A stretch of 64,000 nucleotides of DNA from Telmatactis stephensoni (taxonomy: Eukaryota > Cnidaria > Anthozoa > Actiniaria > Isophelliidae). The position numbers and the translations under genes were made by a program. The notes beneath the pieces were generated by a model that saw nothing but the letters and a program-made list of their open reading frames with translations, was not told the DNA's origin and did not search any database. The stretch covers positions 779,001 through 843,000 of the forward strand of contig JALIZF010001873.1 of NCBI GenBank assembly GCA_029948255.1, written 5' to 3'. The stretch's first letter is position 1; each line of letters begins with the position of its first letter. Positions 1 to 10,277 of this stretch are shown here, one piece after another.

Positions 1-531
1 TCACCGGCCCATTTTCAAATTAATATTTTTTAATCCTATAGGTCACGTGACCACCGAATTCTGACCATACACAAATAAAAATGTTAAGGATACTAATTAT
101 GACTAGGGCCAAAATTATATCTAAGTACATTAAATATTAGTAGAGATATTGCAATTTTAGTTTTTTTTAGTTCGGCCCAATGACCCAGGCCTTAACGAGG
201 CTTCCTATAATTTTTCTAGTGCTCGACCGGTCAACTTGAAACGGTTGTAGTTCTTATATGAAAGCACCCACAGTTATGAACTTTTGCCGGTCCACGTTAC
301 TACATAAAGACTGAAGTTTTAATGGTAGATGTTTTGTTTACATCTGGGTTACCATAGCGACGAAACGATGACGTCATCATTTTAGATTCCAAGCAATTTT
401 ATGTCTTTTTGACCTAAACTTTCAAAACGACACACAAGGCGTTAACAATTAGCACATTGCTTAGCAGCATACGAATTTTGGTAAAAAGGATTCAAAATTT
501 ACAATCTTTGTATAGATTTTATGACTAGGAG
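1..531. other. AT-rich stretch, nothing supported
   Basis: No convincing coding frame, splice-bounded exon or repeat structure was seen here. Confidence 0.5.
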
Positions 532-609
532 CAAGGATGGCACAGTTGGTTAGTGCGCGGACTTCAGTGCAAGAGGTCCAGAGTTCGATCCCCGGATCTC
601 ACATCCTTG
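532..609 (+). repeat. tRNA-like SINE head or tRNA pseudogene
   Basis: The stretch has an A-box-like TGGCACAGTTGG and a B-box-like AGTTCGATCC at tRNA spacing. The outer bases CAAGGAT and ATCCTTG pair as a 7-bp acceptor-like stem. The anticodon arm is too long (about 21 nt) and the T arm is mispaired, so a working tRNA is unlikely. It is best read as the head of a tRNA-derived SINE. Confidence 0.55.
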
Positions 610-1051
610 TTTCAACTTCTTTCCTTTCTTTGTAGCTTTAAGTAGTTTTAATACCCGTGAAACGGAGCACTGATGGAGAAAGGGGGGTAAAATGAGCGCA
701 CCGTCGACCTCAGGTTTATCAGTTACTCTTTTTACATTAAAATTTCGAGAAGAGCATGTTAAAATAAACAATTTTTCTTCTTGAAACCATCAGTTTTATC
801 TATCCTAGAAAAGTTAAGAACCAAAATTACAAAATTTGCAAATTATCTTTGATTGTTTTCGCATGTCTCATCAAATCCAGGAAACTAATGTTCTAAGCTT
901 TCGCTTTGAAAGTAATCAATAAAAATGTGATCTTAAAGGATAAAGTGTTTTCACAATCAAAGCTTAATTTTTTGGGGTAAATTTGTTGAAAATTCCCTTA
1001 GTCACGTGACCTTGTAAAGCCTCTATTACTGGTAAACTTAGATGATTTTAA
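610..1051. other. Non-coding, nothing supported
   Basis: AT-rich sequence without a credible exon. It may include the body of the SINE that starts upstream, but no recognisable tail was found. Confidence 0.4.
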
Positions 1052-1337
1052 TGAATCTTTAGAGGTGTCACATACTCAACCCATGGCTTCGCTCCACACA
1101 TTTCTTTGTATTTAGTTTCTTAGCTTGAATTACTTTATTTCTCAATTGACACTAAACGTTTACATGAGGGAGTTTTCTTCCACTGTTTGTGCTTAGGATT
1201 GATTTTCCCGTCTGGCCAGTGTTCTTCAATTTAGAGCAATTACGATGAGATATATACTTCGATTACAAAAACAAAGAAATGATTGGAGCTGAGTGTTTGG
1301 GTTGAGAAGATGACGTCACTGACACCTCTAAAGATCC
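1052..1337. repeat. Imperfect foldback element
   Basis: The left arm starts TGAATCTTTAGAGGTGTCA and the right arm ends with its near complement (TGACACCTCTAAAGATCCA). Pairing continues imperfectly for about 60 nt through CTCAACCCA / TGGGTTGAG and ATTTCTTTGT / ACAAAGAAAT. This is the shape of a small non-autonomous DNA transposon (MITE). No clear target duplication was found. Confidence 0.55.
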
Positions 1338-1732
1338 ATAAAAGTATAGTATTTTCCTCTAGAATATCGAGAAAAAGATTCATAAAAATATAGCTAGTAC
1401 GCACTTCCCTCTGGAATATCGAGAAAAGATTTCAACTAGTGATTATTAGACCCTTGAATAATTATTCAATGAGGTTTCAGCTAAATAAAATTTTGATCGA
1501 TTTTGATCACATTCCCGTTTTAAAGATTCTTCAGTTTAAAATCGTCGTGTTGTCAAGAGATTTCTAGTTAAAAATCTCACAGCTAGACATGTTTTACTTA
1601 CCTTTGATTATCAGCAAAACTACAAGTAAGAACAACATGAATCTTTCCATCGCAAGCAGGAATTGGATTGTTAACACAGCAAACACCATGGACGAAATTG
1701 AATGTAATTTTGAAATACAATAGCTAAATAGA
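1338..1732. other. Non-coding, short internal repeat only
   Basis: A short phrase (CTCTAGAATATCGAGAAAAGAT-like) occurs twice at about 1358-1378 and 1409-1430. Nothing else is supported. Confidence 0.35.
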
Positions 1733-1833
1733 TTGTCATTATACAGGAAGCTAAACGCGTTTTAGCACTAGTTATGTTTTCTATATATGAAAATGAAAAA
1801 AGACACTTTCGTTGAATTAATAATTGTGAACTG
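1733..1833 (+). repeat. Dispersed direct repeat, copy 1 of 3
   Basis: This roughly 100-bp unit runs from ATTGTCATTATACAGGAAG through TTAGCACTA, CTATATATGAAAATGAAAAA and ends near AATTGTGAAC. Related copies are at 2055-2158 and 2983-3089. The family is not recognised. Confidence 0.6.
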
Positions 1834-2054
1834 AACGTTCGCTCATTAAAAAGGGACGAAAAATCATCGTTTGAAATCTAATTAAGACATTTATAAAGCA
1901 AAAACAGTTTTAAAGGTCTGCTTGAGGCCTTTCTAAGTTCTGATTAGATTTCATTTCCTGCAAAGAAGCTTCCGGTCACGTGATAATGTCGCCTGATTTG
2001 ACTGCGAGTCCCATGTTCAGTCTTCTTTTATAGATCACCTTACCTTAAAAGCTG

Positions 2055-2158
2055 ATTAACAGGAAGCTAGACATGTGTTAGCACTATTCATGCATGCTTC
2101 CTATATATATAAATAAAAAAAGGAAATTTCAATTTTGTTAAATTCCTAATTGTGAGTA
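2055..2158 (+). repeat. Dispersed direct repeat, copy 2 of 3
   Basis: The order of phrases matches copies 1 and 3 (AACAGGAAGCTAGA, GTTAGCACTA, CTATATATATAAATAAAAAA, TAATTGTGA), with small indels. Confidence 0.6.
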
Positions 2159-2484
2159 CATGCGAAGTAAACATCAATACGAATTATAATCGATCCGCAA
2201 AACGTGGACTGGGCTTAACGTACTGCGCGCGCATGACAGTGTTTGAGTTACCTTCAGTGGCTTCAAAATCGCTCTCTCTCTCTCTCTGCGATATATAGGA
2301 AATCGCTGATCGAGAGCATGTTTCATGCATGTTATCTAGAAATACGTGCACACCCAGGTTAAGAATGATATTTATTTGAGTTGTTTGTGTTGTTTATTTC
2401 ACGTTTTGAAGCCTTTCAAGTGATTTTGAATCACAATTCGATCGAATGGCGCTCTTCGAAACACACTTCAACGACAGTCAATAT

Positions 2485-2675
2485 AATAGGCTTTTGCATC
2501 AACTGGTCAAATGGTACACACTTTGTTATTCTGGTGGGAACAATACGCACTGGGAAACAAAGAAATGTCAAGCTTGACTGGTTGGAATCCTTTTGTTTTT
2601 GAGGCTGTTCCATTCCTTTGTCCACCAGAATAGCACATTTTGTACCATGTGACCAGTTGATGCAAAAGGCCTATT
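2485..2675. repeat. Foldback (hairpin) repeat
   Basis: The left arm AATAGGCTTTTGCATCAACT is answered at the right by AGTTGATGCAAAAGGCCTATT. The arms continue through the TGGTACA / TGTACCA and TTATTCTGGTGG / CCACCAGAATA pairings. About 60 nt of stem surround a roughly 60-nt loop. Confidence 0.65.
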
Positions 2676-2982
2676 AATATTCCAATCACAACTTTATAAA
2701 TCCCTTTGAAGTGAGGTAGTCTTATATAATTCTTTCAAATTCTGACCACGATTCAGGCCAATCTAAACAGTTTTACTTAATATCGAAACTACCTCTGAAA
2801 ATAATAATTCCCAACTCAGAATTCTAGGAAAAATCGATTCTGAAAATATGCAAAGATCGGCTCATTCTATTGTTCTGTCAAGCAATTAGATAGTTCCAAA
2901 TAACTGCCGTGGCCAGAGGCTTTTGTTCCTTGTTGCTGACCAGGAGGAACGCAGACTCTGGTTACGAAATTGTCAACCAATG

Positions 2983-3089
2983 AATTGTCATTAAACAGGA
3001 AACTAGTGTGTTAGCACTACTTATGTTTCTATATATAAAAATGAAAAAGAAAATTTCAATTTTATTAAGCGTTCATAATTGTGAACACA
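2983..3089 (+). repeat. Dispersed direct repeat, copy 3 of 3
   Basis: Third copy of the unit at 1733 and 2055. It shares ATTGTCATTA.ACAGGAA, TTAGCACTA.TTATGTT, CTATATATAAAAATGAAAAA and AATTGTGAAC. Confidence 0.6.
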
Positions 3090-3173
3090 GTAAATATCAA
3101 GATAAAATTGAATATAATTTTGAAATTGAGAAAAGAGTTCGACAACCATTTTTTGAAGAATACGACCACACAC

Positions 3174-3398
3174 AGGCAACCCAAACTCTACATTATAGCG
3201 ATATGACAGTTGAAATGAGAGTTTTCAAAGACATGTTACGAAAAACAGCATAAAATTGGAAATAAACGGCATAAAACAAATTCTTTTGTTGTGGCATGTT
3301 TATTAACACGTTTTTCGTACTTTAAAACGATTTCAACATCTTTCTGAAAACTCTCATTTCAACTGTCAAATCGCTCTAATATAGAGCTTGGGTTGCCT
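3174..3398. repeat. Foldback repeat
   Basis: The left arm AGGCAACCCAAACTCTA is matched at the right by AGAGCTTGGGTTGCCT. Inner pairing includes GACAGTTGAAATGAGAGTTT / AAACTCTCATTTCAACTGTC and ACGAAAAAC / GTTTTTCGT. The arms are about 80 nt with a few mismatches. Confidence 0.65.
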
Positions 3399-3499
3399 AT
3401 GATGCAACAGATTACCGATGAGGATAGAATAATATATCTAACTTGTCGAAAAATTATTCGCAATCTACCTTAGTATCCGCTTAGATTTAATTGTTGAGC

Positions 3500-3870
3500 C
3501 TCCGCTCGCTTGGCTCAGTTCATTGAGTGGCGCGCCGGTCTGAAATGCGGAAGGTCGCCCTTTATTTCCTGGCCAGACCAACAATCTTAAAATAATTGAG
3601 GAAGTGTCGCAGTTTGGAATTTAATTATACACAAATGATTAGACCAACACAGAACTTCTCGGAAGGGTCGTTAAACCATAGGCCCCGTCTCTCTAAAAAT
3701 AATGTACATTATACCCTTGCATTGGAGGATTGTAAAAGAACGTAGCTTCCGTATCAGGCGTTCCGGCTGGTTTGGGGACGGGAGACTAATTCCTAAGTTC
3801 TCAGGGCATAAAATGACCCCACACCATGCACTACTTACAGTTGATAGCCTTGCTGTGATTAACATTGGGT
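3500..3870 (+). repeat. Degenerate tRNA-derived SINE
   Basis: An A-box-like CTTGGCTCAGTTCATTGAGTGG is followed by CCGGTCTGAAATGCGGAAGGTCGCCC. The B box has decayed, ending CTGGCCAGACCAACA. Downstream come TAAAATAATTGAGG, ACTTCTCGGAAGG and ATAGGCCCCGTCTC. I recognise this order of phrases from an abundant SINE family in coral genomes; the identification is from memory and should be checked against a repeat library. Confidence 0.6.
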
Positions 3871-3961
3871 TTCATGGAAATAAAAATCCATATTGGGAAT
3901 GGGGAATGCATGGACGAAACAAAGGCTATAGTCATCGAAAAAAAATCCTGAGTCCAAAATA

Positions 3962-4300
3962 AAATTTAAGTATTTCCACGTAAAAGACAAGTAAAACTAT
4001 GTAACTCTGCAACATTTTAAGCTATTAAAACATTTGAGAAGGTATCAGAGCTCTGAATAAATTTAAGTACTTCCACATAAAAGATGAATAGAAACTCTGT
4101 AACTCTATAAACTTTTGAGTTGAAACGAGTTTTTGTTGCAAAGATATAAGCGATTTTATATGCTCGATCTTTAGTGAGAACAGTTAAGAAATGTATATAT
4201 GAAGCCGCCATGTTGGAGGACATATCGATATTCAGCTCCAACATGGCTGCCAAAATTTCAAAGCATAATTTCAAGCATATAGAGTTGATAAATATCACTT
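3962..4300. repeat. Direct repeat pair plus short palindrome
   Basis: AAATTTAAGTA.TTCCAC.TAAAAGA occurs twice (about 3962 and 4060), each time followed by a GTAACTCT phrase. At 4205-4251 CCGCCATGTTGGAG and CTCCAACATGGCTG form an inverted pair around CATATCGATAT. This is probably a decayed foldback element. Confidence 0.45.
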
Positions 4301-5152
4301 AATTTAACTATAAATAGAACTTCTAAGTATATATAAAAACAAATTAATTAATTTTATTTGGCACAATTATATTGATTTCCACAGAATTTTACAAATCGAC
4401 CCCAAAAAACCTCGAGACCATCAAAATATCTGAATATAAGTCTACAGAGTAACTCACATCACAATTTTCTAAAACATATGATAGAATAAAAGTGATGACA
4501 GGATTCGAAATTAAATTTTAGTTTAAATTTTTGTGATCATATCTATGACGTATATGCGCGCAAACGAAGATTTCGCGTGTAATTGTATTTACAAGTTAAT
4601 TAATTTATGCAGCTTACTCTATGAATATAATCGGGGATGAAAATTGGCCTAGGTCGAAACAAAAACGTTCTTTATGTTATTAATATTTTACCTCTAAACT
4701 TTTCTATACCTAAAATACTTAATTTAAAAATGCAAACCCTTACAGTTTCTACTGGTTAAAACAAACGAATTGAACACCAGAAATAGTTCCAGTTCCAGAA
4801 AGTGCACGTAGAGCCAAACACAGCTTGCTGCTATCCCTGGATTGTTACTTCGTAATAAAGAAGTTAGAATTAGTTAGAATTAGTTACAGTTAGAGCTGTC
4901 TTCTTGGTCATGTACGTTTACACGTAGATCTTTTAAACATCGATTCTTTTATACAACGACGATTATAATAGAATCGTGGCGAAGAGACACGGTCGTCTAC
5001 TGGAAAAGAGATTTAAACACTAAATAATTTAATGTGGACACCCCATATGGAAATGACTCCACATGACATACTGTGAATCTTGAGTACAATATTCAAAGGT
5101 AAAACATAAAAAATCACAACAACTCGAACTAGTCACTAAACAAAGCTCAAAA
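4301..5152. other. Non-coding, nothing supported
   Basis: AT-rich sequence with many stops in all frames. A short tandem GTTAGAATTAGTTA phrase at about 4862-4886 is the only visible structure. Confidence 0.5.
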
Positions 5153-5411
5153 CAGTGGCGGATCCAGTATTTTTCAAGGGGGGTTCTGTTTCTTAAACTG
5201 TGTATAATACTCTTAGTTTGGTCGTTGTTTGACAAAAAATTGGCTTTAATCATCTAATTTACTATCTAATAACGGCACTTAAAGGTAAATTAAACCTCTA
5301 ATATTTAAAAAAAAATTATAATATGACATATTTCTATTATTACCTAAAAAATCAAACCTTTAAGGGGGGCGGGGGTCCGTGGATCCCTTCGACCCCCCTG
5401 GATCCGCCACT
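5153..5411. mobile_element. hAT-like non-autonomous element (MITE)
   Basis: The ends are CAGTGGCGGATCCAG on the left and its inverse CTGGATCCGCCACT on the right, each followed inward by a G-rich or C-rich run. CAGTGGCGGATC termini are typical of hAT-type terminal inverted repeats. The 259-bp body has no transposase. Flanks CTCAAAAC and ACAAACCG give no clean 8-bp duplication. Confidence 0.7.
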
Positions 5412-5506
5412 ACAAACCGCAACTACAATGTTCTTGAGCCGCTGACCGGCTCATCTAACCGTGGGGGATACCGCTGACCAACATTACAATACTATAACAC
5501 AGGCGT

Positions 5507-5832
5507 TTAGGGCACGGTAGAAGCTATTTCGCGAGCTTCAGATCGACATATCAAGCTTGTTCTATTGTTCTGGTTGCGCGAAAGAACAAAAGAAATTGCC
5601 ATATTAGGGATTGTTTTTGCGCAACCAAAAGCTTGATATGACATTTCGCGTCAAATAACCCCACTATTAGAGCTAGATTTTAGGTTTTAGGGTTAGGTTT
5701 AGGGCTAGGTTAGGGGTTGACCCTATCCCAGTCCCTAGCCCTAAACCTAACCTTTATCTAGCCCTAATAACGGGACCCTTTGACGCGAAATGTCGTTCTG
5801 AAGCTCGCGAAATAACCTCTACCTTAGGGCAC
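5507..5832. mobile_element. Foldback MITE with 9-bp target duplication
   Basis: The 308-bp element (5516-5823) starts GGTAGAAGCTATTTCGCGAG and ends with the near inverse CTCGCGAAATAACCTCTACC. It is flanked on both sides by TTAGGGCAC (5507-5515 and 5824-5832), a perfect 9-bp target duplication. Nine-base duplications are characteristic of Mutator-like (MULE) elements, so MULE-type mobilisation is a fair inference. Inside are TTTCGCGTCAAA / TTTGACGCGAAA and a centre rich in TTAGGG-like phrases on one side and CCCTAA-like phrases on the other. No coding sequence. Confidence 0.75.
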
Positions 5833-6442
5833 TACCCTTGGTAACAAACATAACATACAACAATCGTAAAAATGTCAAAATATCTATTGTAGAATAGAGT
5901 TACATAGAAATAACACTGCATCCAGCTAAGCAAAAGATAAGATATATGAAAGTATATGATAGTCTTGCTGTTTTAACGTCGAAGGTAAACTTCACAACAA
6001 AAATATATAATTAAGGATACATATCGAAAGCTTCAGAAAATATGAGACTTCAGTTAAAGGTAGCCGGTAAAAAGGTAAACGTGACAACGCTTTCGAAAGG
6101 AAGTTATTTAAAGAAAGAAATCGAATGTTCCTTGTTTTTTGGAAGAGATGATGTGTGTTCACCTGCAAGACGTTAGTAAACAATTCAAGAAAATTTCATT
6201 AACGACATGGTGTCTAATGTCTCTATTTGCAGAAGTCTGAATTCATTTCAGCTTTTTTGTTTTTTTCTTTTTCTTTCCGTTTGCTTTTATCGGTACACAG
6301 ACGCCCTTTAAAGAATTGAATTATTTGTATTGCCTTTAGAACTTCCTCCTGTAAGCACATACGTGGCGCCTCTTTTGTTTCAAAAATGCTTACGGGAATT
6401 CATTAAGATACCAACGGGATGCTATTTTGGTGTTTTTGATGT
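5833..6442. other. Non-coding, nothing supported
   Basis: AT-rich with no credible exon. The right edge grades into the minisatellite that follows. Confidence 0.45.
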
Positions 6443-6632
6443 GCAAACCATTTAAAAACTTGCGGGGATACCATTTAAATGCTTTTGACGGGGATACCAT
6501 TTAAATGCTTTTGACGGGGAAACCATTAAAATGCTTTGTACTTGATACCATTTAAATGCTTTTAACGGGGATACCATTTACATGTAAGTGTTTGCTGGGT
6601 TTAACATTTACTAAATGCTTACGGGGATTTAG
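6443..6632 (+). repeat. Minisatellite, about 27-bp unit
   Basis: The unit is close to GGGGATACCATTTAAATGCTTTTGAC. About five to six copies run head to tail with small deletions. Degenerate echoes (ATTTAAATGCTTACTGG, ATTCAAATGCATAATG) occur near 7150 and 7510, so the array was once longer or dispersed. Confidence 0.75.
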
Positions 6633-9026
6633 ATTTCATCTAAATTCCTATGGGGATCTCGTGCATTGAGTAAGATCCCCCACCAGATACCGTTTAAGCA
6701 ATTAATTGTCTGAGTTAGAGGTACAGACAACTTTAATTGTTCTGCGCCAATTTAGTCAACTTTCCCAAATTAGAATGTCTTGTTTTTCAGACTTATGACA
6801 TATTAAGCTATGGATAACAAAATAAAATCCTGTTTTGAAACAAACTTTCTTTTGTACTGAAAGATCTCGTCCAATCGTAAGTGCGCAAAACATGCAATAG
6901 CTAACATAGGCTTCCAATTTGCCATGTCCCCCACACTTTTGCTATATTAAAAATCAGGAAAGAAGGAAGGAATCAGATATTAAATAAAATAGAAAAAATG
7001 CGATAACTTTTGAACTTATGGCAGATTTTCATGTTTTAACCAATAAGATCGACGTTTTATACAATATCACAATAAACACCTTTCTGGACTCTTCGTCGTT
7101 TGCTAGCCTGCTTCTTACTCAAACCAATACTTAAAGTTTAGGAGATGCAATTTAAATGCTTACTGGATAACATTTAAGTGTTGATGCAGCCACCATTCCG
7201 GGAGAATTGAACAAACAATATAAAAATATTACGATTTTACTTCAATTCAATACCCTTGCAATACCATAGAACATATATAATTAAGATCAAGAGTAAAAAT
7301 GAGACCAAATAAAGATACAAAAAGACGCGCCGCTACAAAGATTTCACTTAGCATACCGTGTTAATGTCAATTTTTGTGTTCGTCTGCATTGCACCAATAT
7401 CTTTTAAGTACTGCACATTAGGAGTGTTTTTTATTTTTTATCTTAGACCTTTTTCGTGATATCACTTCAATCACTATTTCCTTCTATAATATCTGATTCT
7501 GAGGTGCCATTCAAATGCATAATGAAATACTAAGATAGATATCATTTTGGTGTTGATTAACTAATACGGTTTCAGATTTATCTATCTCAATACATTGCAG
7601 ATATATCAATATTTAAATCAGTGTTTTATTACAAATATCATGGATACCTTTTCAATGAATCTAGATACGAACCCAAACCACTTTCTGGCATAGAAAAGAT
7701 GTCTATTTTTAATGGGAACTAAAAAGATTTTATTTTTTTAATAACTCTTTCTTTATAAGAGACAACGCCCAAACATATTAAATATTAACTCCCTCAAATT
7801 GGGTGCAAACTTTGTGCTTTTCAAATTTCCGGGAAGTTTCCAGTTCAACTAATTTGAGCTCTTCCAAGATCCAATTAGATTGGCTTCCATACTTTTTACA
7901 TGTGCACGTGTTTTAATATTTCCTGATTCTTATACATAATTCATACAATCATGCAGTCCAACCAAACTTTCAGGAGTGGAAATATTGATGCAGACGTGAT
8001 GAGTTAGATTCGTCAAAAGCACTAAAATTACAACGAACAATTTTAAAGAGACAGTGCTAGCACATAAGTGTCCACCCCGTCAAATTAGGCTCGAACTTCG
8101 ATAGCTACTTGTTACTCTTTTAGTGCTTTTTTCCTCAAATTTCCGGGAAATTTCAACTTCAACATATTAGCTAATTTAAGCTCCGGCAGCATTGTGAACA
8201 ATTGTAATGAAAAGGCTGAATAGTTCTATATATTACAAAGAAATATATTATGATTGAAGTGCACGTGGAATAGTGTGAGTGGTGTAGTTTCTTGACCAGA
8301 AATACAGTGTATCTGGTCAGTCTGTTCCTGGTTATTATTAATGTCTTAAGTCGGTTATGTCAACAAACACGATAAATTTGAAATATTAGTTATGTCGCCT
8401 TAAGCCTACAATACAATGACGCTTTTCTTTGGTATCTAAAAACGAGGGGATAAAGATGCCTTTTCAAATTCACCCGAGTTAGTATCAAGTCGACATTGAC
8501 GACACGGGTGAAAAACGGAATCAAAAAAAAAAAAAAAAAAACATTAGAGGTTTAGTAAATCTAAAAGGTAAGCGGGCTGTCCGTGAAAAGTTAGTGCTTA
8601 TTTTTCCTAAAACACCGTTTTAGTAGTTCTCTTTCCCTGGTCAAATAATACACGAGAAATTTTGCATAATACACGACAGTTGAATCGAAGGTACTTTTAT
8701 TGGTAAACACGCGAATGTGTCCACGAATTCCCGCCAAATTTTCGAGCATGCGCAATGCGTTTTTCACCCATGTCGACATAGATTAGGTTAGCTAATGAAG
8801 AGTGAATTGTTCGTAGAAACCTCAAAAACAGTGATGCTAATACCCGTAATAAAAGCTTAGTAATGTTTAGACATTTGTTAATGTTTAGTTTTAGACTTAT
8901 TGCTCTAGGAAAACGGTTGTCAGTATACCTTGAGCTTAAAGAAGGAGATCTGTACCTTAGAAATACAATGGTAAATCGTTTCAGTGCACTGAGCTCTCAT
9001 AAACTTTCTGGCTCTCAAAACTTAGT
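6633..9026. other. AT-rich non-coding sequence
   Basis: No exon with credible splice sites was found. A 19-base poly-A run lies at 8523-8541. The 62-codon minus-strand frame at 8591-8779 has no recognisable domain and I do not call it. Confidence 0.5.
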
Positions 9027-10277
9027 TTAGATTTGAGTTTGTTCTTTTTTAGACTTATATCTCCAGGAAGAAGTCCCATTGTTGTCGATAAAAGTTGTGC
9101 TTAAAGGTGGTGGTCTTTTTCGTAGAAATCGAAAGTTCAGTACTTCATTTATTGCACTCCTAAATTCCCTTATTCTAAAAGTATAAATAATAGGATTGAC
9201 CAGAGAATTGGCGTAGTGAAGAAACTTGGTGAGTGATAACACGTGAATGTTGTACAGTTTTACACGACATGATTTACACAACGACAAAATAATGTTCATG
9301 ACTTCAAAAGGCAGCCAGGCAAGAAGAGAAATTGCTGTCACCATAAACAACGTCAAAGCCAATCGCTGATCTCGATCAAAAGACTCGCAACGATGTCGTA
9401 GTCGTCGTAAGGATTTTCTTTCATTCGTGCTCGCGGTTTTTTGTCTTGATGTCGACGGAGTACTGAGTAACGAATCGGAAAAGGTACCAAGCGTTGGCGC
9501 TCCATTGAAGAGTTTTTGTTCCAGACTCAAATCTTCTTCTTGAGAGAATAAATCAAAGTCGTGAAGGTACCTCACAGAGCCTGTGTCATCACTAGAATCT
9601 CCTTGTTTCGAGTCTTTATCGACCATAAACCGAATGTGTAAATTTTGTACAGATCCCGTAAACTCATCAGTAGCGCCGCCCTTGTGTTGTATTGCTGTGA
9701 TTCTCTCAGAGATACTAGTTGTGCTCAATTCGCACCGTCTTCGTTTAATTGACTGTGGTCGTTTAGTCGTTGCAATGATCCAAATTGCAACATACGAAAA
9801 TATCACAAGAATCTGGGATATAGTCAGAAGCGGTAGAAGTATATAAAAGAATACAACTGTACGGCTAATCGGTACAAAACTTGATACAATAGCGATGGTG
9901 GCAGCAGTGACCCAGATGGCTACAATCGAGCAGACGTACGGACGGTTACTGACCGTACGATGTTTAAACGGCCACGATATCGCGAATAAACGATCTAAAG
10001 CTAATGAGGTCAAACCAAATACGCTTGCCATACCCAGCAAGATATCTAACGCTGTGTAAACTTTATATATTCTGTTATTGAAGCCTTTTAGTGTCGCGAT
10101 GTATAAAGGTTCTGAGACCGCGCCGACCAGAAGGTCTGCTACGGCTAAATTAATTATCAGCCAATTGCCGCGTTTTTTAAAGAATCGTTTGTGTGACAAA
10201 ACAGCGATAGTTAGTAGATTGCCAATGACTATGGCGATGGCTTCTATTATGAAAATGTCCGACCAAACGGTTTTCAT
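9027..10277 (-). CDS. Rhodopsin-like (class A) GPCR, single exon
   Basis: A 416-residue seven-helix receptor in one uninterrupted frame from ATG to TAA. TM1 carries GN (N20), TM2 LAVADLLVG (D48), the TM3 end DRL (95-97) in place of DRY, TM4 W122, TM5 P149, TM6 AWLP (W321, P323) and TM7 NPIIY (361-365). The amino end before TM1 is under ten residues. The third intracellular loop is long (about 170-303) and rich in Ser, Arg and acidic residues, suiting phosphorylation and G-protein or arrestin contact. It lacks the conserved TM3 and ECL2 cysteines but has CKSC (334-337) in ECL3. The ligand cannot be told from sequence. The family resembles intronless cnidarian receptors. A second, related single-exon receptor lies at 33.3-34.1 kb on the same strand. 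Confidence 0.93.
   Translation of the reverse strand: MKTVWSDIFIIEAIAIVIGNLLTIAVLSHKRFFKKRGNWLIINLAVADLLVGAVSEPLYIATLKGFNNRIYKVYTALDILLGMASVFGLTSLALDRLFAISWPFKHRTVSNRPYVCSIVAIWVTAATIAIVSSFVPISRTVVFFYILLPLLTISQILVIFSYVAIWIIATTKRPQSIKRRRCELSTTSISERITAIQHKGGATDEFTGSVQNLHIRFMVDKDSKQGDSSDDTGSVRYLHDFDLFSQEEDLSLEQKLFNGAPTLGTFSDSLLSTPSTSRQKTASTNERKSLRRLRHRCESFDRDQRLALTLFMVTAISLLAWLPFEVMNIILSLCKSCRVKLYNIHVLSLTKFLHYANSLVNPIIYTFRIREFRSAINEVLNFRFLRKRPPPLSTTFIDNNGTSSWRYKSKKEQTQI

Noticed and set aside
532..609. Functional tRNA gene
   Set aside because: A and B boxes and an acceptor-like stem are present, but the anticodon arm is too long and the T arm is mispaired. A SINE head fits better.
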